From assembly GCA_003488965.1 (NCBI GenBank), contig DNJW01000079.1:1-7446 (forward strand): a stretch of DNA of 7,446 nucleotides, read 5' to 3'. The notes under the pieces are model-generated. The model did not search any database, was not told the DNA's origin, and was given only the letters and a program-made list of their open reading frames with translations. The translations under genes and the position numbers were made by a program. This stretch comes from Lachnospiraceae bacterium (lineage in GTDB: Bacteria; Bacillota; Clostridia; Lachnospirales; Lachnospiraceae). Of the stretch, positions 1 to 6,027 are shown one piece after another. Positions within the stretch are counted from its first letter, which is position 1; each line of letters opens with the position of its first letter.

Positions 1-41
1 AGGGAAATGTAAATTATAATTTTTAAGTTTTTTCAAAAATG

Positions 42-87
42 GTTTCGGTCTGCTGCCCTAAAAAAAAGCCCTGATGTAGCGAGGAGG
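42..87 (+). repeat. Direct repeat, copy 1 (intergenic)
   Basis: A 46-bp stretch starting GTTTCGGTC and ending GAGGAGG recurs at 2002-2046 in the same orientation with three substitutions and one indel in an A-run. Weaker similarity seems to continue for about 10 bp past GAGGAGG. Neither copy sits in a convincing gene. Read on the minus strand the copies give related peptides (FLGQQTET and FLGQKTET), but the surrounding frames do not match. It could be a dispersed intergenic repeat or the remnant end of a mobile element. The family is not recognised. Confidence 0.75.
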
Positions 88-114
88 TAAAAAGACGAAT
101 TAAATCTAAATAAA

Positions 115-205
115 AAGGGGATATGTCATGATATCGTTTTCTGGCGAAAAGCGTATATGTGTCATGTTTGATTATTTTTATAAAATGGCATGTAACTATC
201 CCCTT
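115..205. repeat. Imperfect inverted repeat pair, possible MITE-like remnant
   Basis: AAGGGGATATGTCATG at 115-130 is mirrored by CATGTAACTATCCCCTT at 189-205. The outer nine bases (AAGGGGATA/TATCCCCTT) and the inner CATG match, with a small mismatch between them. About 58 AT-rich bases with no coding signal lie between the arms. The right arm ends where coding-like sequence starts (about 206), so this may be a small inserted element or its scar. No target-site duplication was identified. Confidence 0.35.
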
Positions 206-356
206 GGATTTGGGGCGGGAAACGGACAGTGAAGCCGGGAAAACGGGGTGGACGTTTGTTGAGAGCATGATGCACGGCGGGGAGTTTCATTCCGGCTATA
301 GAGGATCGAACCGCCATGTATATATTGTGGATGCAAATATGCCAATGGGTTTTTAA
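159..356 (+). pseudogene. Remnant of an unrecognised gene (C-terminal part)
   Basis: The frame is open for 65 codons, but only the part from about 206 onward looks coding by composition (GGN-rich codons, GAA, ACG, GAC). Its C-terminus contains GWTFVESMMHGGEFHSGY and HVYIVDAN, which reads like the end of a folded protein, but I do not recognise the family. There is no ribosome binding site before the ATG at 159, and the first ~15 codons are AT-rich and overlap the inverted-repeat region. It is most simply the 3' end of a gene whose 5' part was lost. A genuine short protein is less likely. Confidence 0.4.
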
Positions 357-398
357 TGAGTTCTTAGAAAGCCCGTTCCATTAGATGGGAATATGCTG

Positions 399-404
399 TA
401 TAAT
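399..404 (+). promoter_or_regulatory. Probable -10 box upstream of the GNAT/PPOX chimera
   Basis: A perfect TATAAT lies 42 bases before the ATG at 446. The -35 region 17 bases upstream (TTCCAT, 376-381) is poor, so the promoter would be weak or dependent on an activator. A good Shine-Dalgarno (AGGGAGG, 432-438) sits 7 bases before the start codon. Confidence 0.4.
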
Positions 405-445
405 AGAGTTTGTTATGAAAGACAATCAATCAGGGAGGCGGAAAA

Positions 446-1192
446 ATGATCTGCAAAATAAGAAAATGGACCCTGGCAGATGCGGCAGATCTGGCGGCGG
501 CTCTTTCCAATAGAAAAGTGCAGGATAATCTTAGGGACGGACTGCCGTACCCTTATACGGAACAGGACGGGGCAGATTTTATTTCTGCCATGCTGTCTGC
601 GGATGAAAATGAAATCTTTGCTTTTGCCATAACAGCAGATGGACGTGTGGTGGGGAGCATCGGTGTTTTCCGTCAGGGAAATATCCATAGGCAGACAGCC
701 GAGCTGGGATATTATATTGCGGAAGGATACTGGGGAAAAGGGATCATGACAGAGGCTGCAAAGGGGATGGGGCATATGAAAAAAATGTGTGAAGAAGCCG
801 AAAAAATAATGACAGAGCGATTTGGAAAAGATATGGTGATTGCGCTGGCAACAGAAGAAAAGGGAGTTCCTTATGTACGGTATGTAAATGCCTATTATGA
901 GAATGGAGCGTTTTATGTTATTACCTATGCACTTTCAAATAAAATAAGGCATTTAGAAAACAATCCTGTGATTGCAATAGCCGGTGAGTGGTTTACCGCA
1001 CATGGCAGGGGGATAAATTTAGGTTATTTTGGAAAGGAAGAAAACCATAGGATTGCAAAGAGGCTGAAAGAAGTGTTCTCTGAATGGATTGATAACGGGC
1101 ATACTGATTTTGGGGATGAGAACACGGTTATTTTATGTGTGGAATTGACAGATGGGCTGCTGTTTTCACATGGGACAAGGTACGAGTTTTAG
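446..1192 (+). CDS. Chimera: truncated GNAT acetyltransferase fused to a pyridoxamine 5'-phosphate oxidase-like protein
   Basis: Residues 1-106 are the N-terminal half of a RimJ/RimL-type GNAT acetyltransferase. They include the beta-strand before the acetyl-CoA loop (ELGYYIAEGYWGKGIMTEAA), but the rest of the fold, normally ~60-70 more residues, is missing. Residues ~111-248 form a complete small PPOX-family (FMN-binding split-barrel) protein, recognisable from MTERFGKDMVIALATEEKG, the strand containing NAYYENGAFYVITY, and NNPVIAIAGEWF. Such proteins usually stand alone at ~140 residues and start at a Met like M111 here. I infer that a deletion joined the two genes in frame just before the PPOX start codon. 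The GNAT part is probably inactive. The PPOX part could work as the fusion's C-terminus or from its own start at 776. Its substrate cannot be told from sequence. Confidence 0.8.
   Translation: MICKIRKWTLADAADLAAALSNRKVQDNLRDGLPYPYTEQDGADFISAMLSADENEIFAFAITADGRVVGSIGVFRQGNIHRQTAELGYYIAEGYWGKGIMTEAAKGMGHMKKMCEEAEKIMTERFGKDMVIALATEEKGVPYVRYVNAYYENGAFYVITYALSNKIRHLENNPVIAIAGEWFTAHGRGINLGYFGKEENHRIAKRLKEVFSEWIDNGHTDFGDENTVILCVELTDGLLFSHGTRYEF
761..778 (+). promoter_or_regulatory. Internal ribosome binding site and start codon of the PPOX part
   Basis: AAGGGGATGGGGCAT precedes an in-frame ATG at 776. The purine run AAGGGG is 9 bases from the ATG, a workable Shine-Dalgarno spacing. The ATG is also where PPOX-family similarity begins, so this is probably the gene's original translation start, kept when the GNAT fragment was joined upstream. 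Confidence 0.5.
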
Positions 1193-1219
1193 GCTTTCAA
1201 TTTCCGGAGTGATTTTATT

Positions 1220-1576
1220 ATGAAATTTCAAAGAACAGATGGCAAAAATAAAGATTTTATAGAAAACTGCAGGCTTCTTGATATGGATCTGGACAGACGT
1301 GTCGGGAAAAAGATACAAAGAGATAAATACAAAAAATATAACCAGTTGGATGAAATTAAGGAAGCAATCGTTGTGTATGAAGGGAACCGGGTAATTGGCG
1401 GCGGAGCCATCAGAAGATATGATAATGAAACGATAGAATTGAAGCGGGTGTTTGTACATACGGAATATCAGGGACGGGGCATCGGGAGCAGGATTGTTTC
1501 CCTGTTGATGGAATGGGCAGCAGAACTGATATGGATGTCTTATATGCAGGCCGGGTTTATGGGGGTTAAGCTGTAA
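1220..1576 (+). pseudogene. GNAT-family N-acetyltransferase, 3'-truncated
   Basis: Residues 1-103 read as a normal small GNAT protein: a helical N-terminus, then VVYEGNRVIGGGAIRRY, then the acetyl-CoA pyrophosphate-binding loop QGRGIG at residues 84-89 within VFVHTEYQGRGIGSRIVSLL. After WAAEL the expected continuation (a Gly-Tyr turn, a strand of the LxLET type, and the final helix and strand) is replaced by 15 unrelated residues and a stop, giving 118 residues against the usual ~150. In the same frame after the stop, 11 more codons stay open. The gene begins 27 bases after the PPOX stop with a weak GGAG 10 bases before the ATG, and was probably cotranscribed. Truncation within the acetyl-CoA domain suggests loss of activity. 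Confidence 0.65.
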
Positions 1577-1590
1577 GATCTGATGACTGT

Positions 1591-1605
1591 ATATAATGAT
1601 TATAT
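1591..1605 (+). promoter_or_regulatory. Palindrome containing a -10 box before the CAT-like gene
   Basis: ATATAAT-G-ATTATAT is a perfect 15-bp palindrome that holds TATAAT at 1592-1597, 35 bases before the ATG at 1633. No good -35 hexamer is visible at 16-18 bases. It may be a weak promoter, with the symmetry serving as a binding site, but AT-rich palindromes of this size can occur by chance. Confidence 0.3.
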
Positions 1606-1632
1606 GCGATAAACGAAAAGGAAGGATCTGGA

Positions 1633-1926
1633 ATGAATACTTATCAGGTGATAGACGAAAAGAATTGGGAGAGGACCATGCATTGTATGGTTTTCAGGGA
1701 AAGTGTGGAGCCTGCTTTCTGTGTGACATTTGAGGCTGATATTACAAATTTCCGGCGGAAAGTGAAAGAACAGGATATTTCTTTTACGCTGGCGTTTGTG
1801 TATGCGGTATGTAAATGCGCGAATGAGATTGAGGCGTTCCGGTATCGCTTCCTGGACGACCTGCTCCCCTGGTCACCGAACCTGCCAGCGAACTGCCGCA
1901 AGCCCGGTAAAGAAGAAGTGAAATAA
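1633..1926 (+). pseudogene. CatA-like chloramphenicol acetyltransferase N-terminus joined in frame to an IS66 transposase C-terminus
   Basis: Residues 1-75 (starting MNTYQVIDEKNWERTMHC, then VTFEADITNF, FTLAFVYAVCKCANEI and FRYRFLD) match the start of the type A chloramphenicol acetyltransferase family, normally ~210 residues. That family's catalytic HHxxxDG near the C-terminus is absent. From residue ~76 the protein reads DLLPWSPNLPANCRKPGK, which resembles the ending of IS66-type transposases (LLPW-S-x-x-LP-x-x-C-R). I infer a deletion joining CAT codon ~75 (nt 1855-1860) to the 3' end of an IS66 transposase gene. The start is well supported by AGGAAGG 7 bases upstream. The product should have no acetyltransferase or transposase activity. 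Confidence 0.7.
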
Positions 1927-1999
1927 GACTGGAGCAAACCTGTCTCTATCATACAGGTTTGCTCCAGTTTTGTATAGGTACGGACTATCTGCCGTTTAC
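1858..1999 (+). mobile_element. Right-end remnant of an IS66-family insertion sequence
   Basis: Three parts are in the order expected at an IS66 right end: the last ~20 codons of a transposase (DLLPWSPNLPANCR, stop at 1924-1926), a hairpin, and a putative terminal inverted repeat ending at 1999. Read inward the end is GTAAACGGCAGATAGTCC, resembling the GTAA-GCG-type starts of IS66-family termini. The left end and most of the element are missing, so no matching inverted repeat or 8-bp target duplication can be shown. The family assignment rests on recognising a short C-terminal motif. Confidence 0.5.
1928..1971 (+). terminator. Strong hairpin / rho-independent terminator
   Basis: ACTGGAGCAAACCTGT (1928-1943) pairs perfectly with ACAGGTTTGCTCCAGT (1953-1968) across a 9-base loop, 2 bp after the chimeric gene's stop. 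Only three or four T residues follow, so termination may be moderate. On the minus strand the stem is followed by few Ts. If the IS66 assignment is right, this is the hairpin downstream of the transposase gene. Confidence 0.75.
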
Positions 2000-2001
2000 G
2001 T

Positions 2002-2046
2002 GTTTCGGTCTTCTGCCCTAAAAAATGCCCTGATGTAGAGAGGAGG
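2002..2046 (+). repeat. Direct repeat, copy 2 (intergenic)
   Basis: This is the second copy of the GTTTCGGTC...GAGGAGG repeat seen at 42-87, 45 bp long and in the same orientation. It begins 2 bp after the putative IS66 right end at 1999. The two copies bracket the whole block of truncated genes. Confidence 0.75.
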
Positions 2047-2094
2047 CAGGAAAGGGGCGTATATGGATGTATAGGAAAAAGGAGGAATACGGAC

Positions 2095-2154
2095 ATGAGA
2101 TGCATGAAGATGGGAGAAGCTGTCACCGGGGATAAAGAAGTAGGATTTGCGTAA
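2095..2154 (+). CDS. Possible 19-residue peptide or start of a lost gene
   Basis: A near-ideal ribosome binding site (AAAAAGGAGG, ending at 2084) lies 10 bases before an ATG that opens 19 codons (MRCMKMGEAVTGDKEVGFA) and stops at 2152. Downstream, no frame continues with a recognisable protein. It may be the 5' stub of a decayed gene or a leader peptide ahead of the paired hairpins at 2173-2207. I do not recognise the sequence, and only the RBS argues for translation. Confidence 0.25.
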   Translation: MRCMKMGEAVTGDKEVGFA

Positions 2155-2172
2155 AAGAATAGGTAACGAAAT

Positions 2173-2207
2173 ACCTCCAGATTATCAAAGATTTGGGGGT
2201 CTTTGAT
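2173..2207 (+). other. Two mutually exclusive RNA hairpins
   Basis: ACCTCCAGAT (2173-2182) can pair along its full length with ATTTGGGGGT (2191-2200), using two G-U pairs. Alternatively ATCAAAGA (2184-2191) pairs perfectly with TCTTTGAT (2200-2207). The pairings share bases, so only one can form at a time. No T-run follows the second stem, so it is not a standard terminator. It lies between the small ORF and the promoter of the surface-protein operon and may be a remnant. Confidence 0.35.
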
Positions 2208-2323
2208 TTGCGGATGGAAAGTTCTAATGCAAACGATAACACAGCTGCCCATGGGAAAGCGAAAACCATCACATAGCAATGGCAACAGATAGGAAAAACC
2301 GGATAGAAATACTTAAAAAATAC

Positions 2324-2353
2324 TTGTAAATCAAGTTTATTTTAATATATAAT
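2324..2353 (+). promoter_or_regulatory. Promoter of the surface protein-sortase operon
   Basis: TTGTAA (2324-2329) and a perfect TATAAT (2348-2353) are 18 bases apart, giving an untranslated leader of roughly 80 bases before the ATG at 2443. The -35 box is embedded in the inverted repeat ACTTG-TAAAT-CAAGT (2322-2336), which could be an operator. No regulator gene lies in the window. Confidence 0.6.
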
Positions 2354-2442
2354 CATGATATGAAAGAACTCTATTCTGGACAGAAAGGGGGAAAGTTTTC
2401 ACACAGTTTCAAATGATGTATTTTACAAAGGAGGAATCATGG

Positions 2443-5400
2443 ATGAAGAAATCAGGAAGAAAAATATTGGGGATTTTGCTGACAGCGTCCATAATAGCAG
2501 CGATGGTATTTCCAATGCAGGGTACTGCGGCAGAGGGAACACCGCTCGATACCGTTTCGGCCAATATAGTGCCGGCAGAGGAAATGGACGATTCCTCAAT
2601 TATGCTGCTGTCTTATGATATTAACCAGCCGGTTATTGAGAGCTTTGAGCTGGAAGAGAACGGAAAAACAGTAACGAAAAACGACACCCTCCATTTTAAA
2701 ATGTCAGCCTATGATGCGGACGGCGATATTGACCTGGTGACTGTTCATATATCCAGAAAAAGCGGGTACAGCAATACACAGAGAGTGTCGTTTCAAAAGG
2801 GCGAGGGAAACCTATATACCGGAACCTTTGCCTGCAGCAGGCTGACAGGATACGAGGGCGATTACTATGTCTCCAAAATCTGTCTGGAGGATAAAAGAAA
2901 CAATTATGTAGAGATGGATACTATGGCAGACGGACAGCCTATTTATACCTTTACGGTGGATAACAGCAGGACAGCGTCTGTTTCCGATTTTCAAATACAG
3001 AAAAATGCCTCCGGTGCAGACGGAAATCTGAGAGTGGGAGATACGGTAACCTATACAGCCCATTTGGAATGTGAAGGAATAGAATTGGGAAATAATGTGC
3101 GGATGTATTTGTGGACAACGAAGGATGGCTCTTCCCGTTCGGAGTCTGTACAGATGACCTATGATGCAGCAGCCAAGACGGTGACAGGCACTTATACGGT
3201 GAAGGAAAATACTTATCCGTCGGAATGGAAGCTGAACTATATTTACGCATCTGCAGACAATATTTCATATAGTTTTTATCCGGCGAATATTGAACCGGAT
3301 AAGGATTTAACGTTTACTGTTGTAAATGATGCTTATGATGGAGAAAGTCCTGTGATTGAAAGTATTACCATAGACAAAAACGGAGAAATGGTAAAAGCAG
3401 GAGAAAAGCTAACTGTGAAGGTAAAAGTAAATGAAAAGAATCCCTCCAGCTCAATGGATGTAAGGTTCCGGCCGGAAGCTGCAGGGGCTTCGACTTTACG
3501 TGTTTCCTTGCAGTTAAATAAAGATACCATGGAGTATATTGGAAATATCAGCATTACACGAGATTCCTATCCCACCAAGTGGGAGCTTTACTATTTAAAT
3601 TTATATGATAAAAATGGAAACAGCACATCTTTATCGGATTTCTGTCCGGATTGGAGTACAAGCCGTCCATGGTATTATACGGTAGACCCGGAGGGATATC
3701 TGGATGATACGCAGCCGCCTGTGATTGAAAGTATTACCATTGATAAAAACGGGCAGTGGGTATATCCGGGAGATACGGTTACTATAACCGTGAAAGTAAA
3801 TGAAGAAAATCCTTACATCCGGGCTGATGCCTATTTTTATCCCCAGGTGTCTTATGTATCTGATTATTCCGGAGTTTCTCTGAATTATAATGCCGATTCC
3901 GGAGCATATGTGGGTACGGTTTACATAACCGGAGATACTTATCCTTGTGAGTGGATGCTCACCAATGTGATAGTACATGATATAAAAGGCCATTATACAT
4001 ATCTGTCAGATTTTAAACCGGATTGGGAAACTACTTGTCCGTGGTATTATAGGGTAAAAACGGACGATACCTACCGTGAAGATGTGGAGGATCTTACTTT
4101 TACGGTTTACGGGCTGGTGCCTCAGGAATTCGGCGGTTATCAATACGGTTATTGGATGGATAACGAGACAGTAAAAAATGTAGAAAGAAGAAGCTCTTTA
4201 AACAAACTTGGGATATTGCCGCCGCTGCCTGCAGGGGAAGTGAACGTGAAGTGGCAGCAGGGCTGGTCTGGACCGGAAATAGATGGGGATACAGAACTGT
4301 TTCTTAGAGAAAGTTCCTCTTCTTCCTATAATTTTTATGCAGTTTATGATAAGAGCTGTGTTAATGTGGTTTTGACCTACGCAAGCAGGGACGAAGGAAT
4401 AAAAATGGCAGTCATACCGCAGTTTGTGGATAAAAATATAACTTACGGGGAACTGCTGGATGTTCTTGTACTTCCGGAAGATGCCAGTGAAGAATTTTTT
4501 GCCGGATTTGAACTGGATGCATCTTATGATAAATCGGCACAAGTGCCGGATACCGATTATGTCAGCGTGGAAGCAAAGTACAAGGACTGTCTGGTGTCAT
4601 GGAATACAAAATATCTGGACAAAAACGGAAATGAAGTTTCCAAAGTGGTCTCCAAATCATATGAAAAGGGGACTGCTATCAGCGATGCCCTGATGACTCT
4701 GGAAGCGCCGGAAACGCCGGAGGGACTGGAATTTGAACGATGGATTTTTCCCAGTATTTACGGCGATGAAACGATTTCCTCTGAGAAAACGAATTTGAAT
4801 GTAATAGCCGTATATAAGGGAAAGACTACGGCAGATGTATCTTATACTTGGCGGGGAGAGGACGGAAAAATTGTCTCTGACAGCAAATTAATTCTTTTGG
4901 ACGGAGAAAATCTTTCTTATGCTGCGGTACGGAACCAAGTAATAGAAAAACTTAAGGAGGTAAAACATCTGGAAGGCCTTGTTTTGTCAGGATGGGGAGA
5001 TTCATCGGGGATAGATGGTTCAAGGTATAAAAAACTCAATCTCCGGGCGCAGTACGGTAACTGTGCGGTGATTTTGAAATATCCGGACAACGTATATGAG
5101 TATGTAGTTGTGGAAAAGGGTTCTCAGTTTGCACTTCCTATAGAGAATGAAAAATATACGGATATCCTATGGGAAGGTTATGGGAAAGGGGAAGCCGTGA
5201 CAATTACCGGGGACAAGGAGTTCCTTGCGGCGGACGCAAAACGGAAGGACGGGACGGCAGAAGGACCGTCAGGCGAAAAGCTTTCAGGCGAAGAAATCAA
5301 TAAAATAATAGCCGATATAGAACAAAGCGGCAGCGGCGAAAACGTTCATGTTGATATGCGAAAGGTAACGATAGTACCTAAAGAAGTGTTAGAAGCTATC

Positions 5401-6021
5401 CGGGGAAAAGAAGTCAATATCGTTCTTGATATGGGCACTTACAGCTGGTCTATTGGCGGAAATGATGTTGCAGCAACAGAACTGAAGGACATTGATTTGG
5501 AAGTGATTGTTGATACCCACGATATTCCTCCGAGTATTGTGGATTCTCTTGCTGACGGAAACCCGGCTACCCAGATAACCCTTGTTCATGATGGGGAATT
5601 TGGATTCCGGGCGGATCTGACGGTAAACCTGGGCAGCCAGCACAGCGGCAGCACCGGAAATTTATATTATTATGACAGCGCCGGTAAGCTGGTTTTTAGA
5701 GATGCAGGAGTGATTGGGGAAGATGGCAATATCAGTTTATCCTTCTCCCATGCGTCCGAATATGTGGTTATTATTGAAAAGGAAGCATCGGACAGCGGAA
5801 ATAAAAATGACGACGATGATGAAAATGACAACGATGATGAAAATGATACTGTAAATGATAACGAAAGCAGCAGCGGAAATGCTTCTGCCGATAACGGCCA
5901 GGACAGCATCGGACAGGAAACAATCTCCATGGCAAAGATGGAAGATATAGCAGCCCCTGTTGCCGGAACGAACAATGATAACGGCTCTGACAGACCAAAG
6001 AGCCCCAAAACAGGAGAATAA
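2443..6021 (+). CDS. Large secreted repeat protein ending in a sortase-type SPKTGE motif
   Basis: The start at 2443 is preferred over 2413 because AAAGGAGG (2427-2434) lies 8 bases upstream and the product then begins with a standard signal peptide: MKKSGRK, a hydrophobic core to about residue 24, cleavage near GTAA/EG. The 1192-residue product shows, in order, four Ig-like or beta-sandwich repeats (about 62-174, 179-302, 303-425, 426-548) and a long region of repeats resembling Listeria-Bacteroides/InlB-type modules (about 549-936). Next come a C-terminal domain seen in clostridial surface proteins (about 947-1116, with VTIVPKEVLEAIRGKEVNIV and ITLVHDGEFGF) and an acidic Asp/Asn/Ser linker. 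It ends at SPKTGE. This is the layout of a wall-anchored surface protein, but no hydrophobic segment or basic tail follows the motif. The ligand is unknown. Adhesion or matrix binding is only a guess from architecture. Confidence 0.9.
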   Translation: MKKSGRKILGILLTASIIAAMVFPMQGTAAEGTPLDTVSANIVPAEEMDDSSIMLLSYDINQPVIESFELEENGKTVTKNDTLHFKMSAYDADGDIDLVTVHISRKSGYSNTQRVSFQKGEGNLYTGTFACSRLTGYEGDYYVSKICLEDKRNNYVEMDTMADGQPIYTFTVDNSRTASVSDFQIQKNASGADGNLRVGDTVTYTAHLECEGIELGNNVRMYLWTTKDGSSRSESVQMTYDAAAKTVTGTYTVKENTYPSEWKLNYIYASADNISYSFYPANIEPDKDLTFTVVNDAYDGESPVIESITIDKNGEMVKAGEKLTVKVKVNEKNPSSSMDVRFRPEAAGASTLRVSLQLNKDTMEYIGNISITRDSYPTKWELYYLNLYDKNGNSTSLSDFCPDWSTSRPWYYTVDPEGYLDDTQPPVIESITIDKNGQWVYPGDTVTITVKVNEENPYIRADAYFYPQVSYVSDYSGVSLNYNADSGAYVGTVYITGDTYPCEWMLTNVIVHDIKGHYTYLSDFKPDWETTCPWYYRVKTDDTYREDVEDLTFTVYGLVPQEFGGYQYGYWMDNETVKNVERRSSLNKLGILPPLPAGEVNVKWQQGWSGPEIDGDTELFLRESSSSSYNFYAVYDKSCVNVVLTYASRDEGIKMAVIPQFVDKNITYGELLDVLVLPEDASEEFFAGFELDASYDKSAQVPDTDYVSVEAKYKDCLVSWNTKYLDKNGNEVSKVVSKSYEKGTAISDALMTLEAPETPEGLEFERWIFPSIYGDETISSEKTNLNVIAVYKGKTTADVSYTWRGEDGKIVSDSKLILLDGENLSYAAVRNQVIEKLKEVKHLEGLVLSGWGDSSGIDGSRYKKLNLRAQYGNCAVILKYPDNVYEYVVVEKGSQFALPIENEKYTDILWEGYGKGEAVTITGDKEFLAADAKRKDGTAEGPSGEKLSGEEINKIIADIEQSGSGENVHVDMRKVTIVPKEVLEAIRGKEVNIVLDMGTYSWSIGGNDVAATELKDIDLEVIVDTHDIPPSIVDSLADGNPATQITLVHDGEFGFRADLTVNLGSQHSGSTGNLYYYDSAGKLVFRDAGVIGEDGNISLSFSHASEYVVIIEKEASDSGNKNDDDDENDNDDENDTVNDNESSSGNASADNGQDSIGQETISMAKMEDIAAPVAGTNNDNGSDRPKSPKTGE
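3349..4086 (+). repeat. Tandem duplication of a 123-residue module inside the surface protein
   Basis: Both units begin with CCTGTGATTGAAAGTATTAC (3349 and 3718), giving a 369-bp period, exactly 123 codons. Shared protein landmarks are PVIESITIDKNG, VKVNE-NP, YIG/YVG, YP-EW, LSDF-PDW and PWYY. Nucleotide identity is highest in the first ~35 bases, so the duplication is not very recent. The two upstream modules share the same plan more distantly. Confidence 0.85.
5806..5847 (+). repeat. 18-bp tandem repeat encoding an acidic linker
   Basis: AATGACGACGATGATGAA (5806-5823) is followed by AATGACAACGATGATGAA (5824-5841), one base different, and then a partial unit. It encodes NDDDDE-NDNDDE in the linker before the SPKTGE motif. 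Such short acidic repeats can change copy number by slippage and would alter how far the protein extends from the surface. Confidence 0.8.
6001..6018 (+). other. SPKTGE sorting motif at the extreme C-terminus
   Basis: Codons 1187-1192 encode S-P-K-T-G-E and are followed directly by TAA. SPKTG is of the [S/P/N]PxTG type recognised by Clostridioides difficile SrtB. In known substrates the motif is followed by ~20 hydrophobic residues and a basic tail, both missing here. The bases AGGAG (6012-6016), within the T-G-E codons, are also the best Shine-Dalgarno for the following sortase gene. Confidence 0.8.
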
Positions 6022-6027
6022 AGAAAG

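Noticed and set aside
1644..2285. A 213-codon minus-strand open frame across the CAT remnant, hairpin and repeat
   Set aside because: It runs antisense to a recognisable CAT-family sequence, crosses a strong terminator and the direct repeat, has no RBS-supported start, and its composition looks like a reverse translation of real genes.
2413..2442. Earlier in-frame starts of the surface protein at 2413 and 2416
   Set aside because: They lie upstream of the AAAGGAGG site and would add ten residues before a normal signal peptide. The 2443 start has ideal spacing.
2439..2615. An overlapping out-of-frame ATG at 2439 opening ~58 codons
   Set aside because: The spacing from GGAGG is only 4 bases and the peptide has no family features, while the 2443 frame encodes a clear signal peptide.
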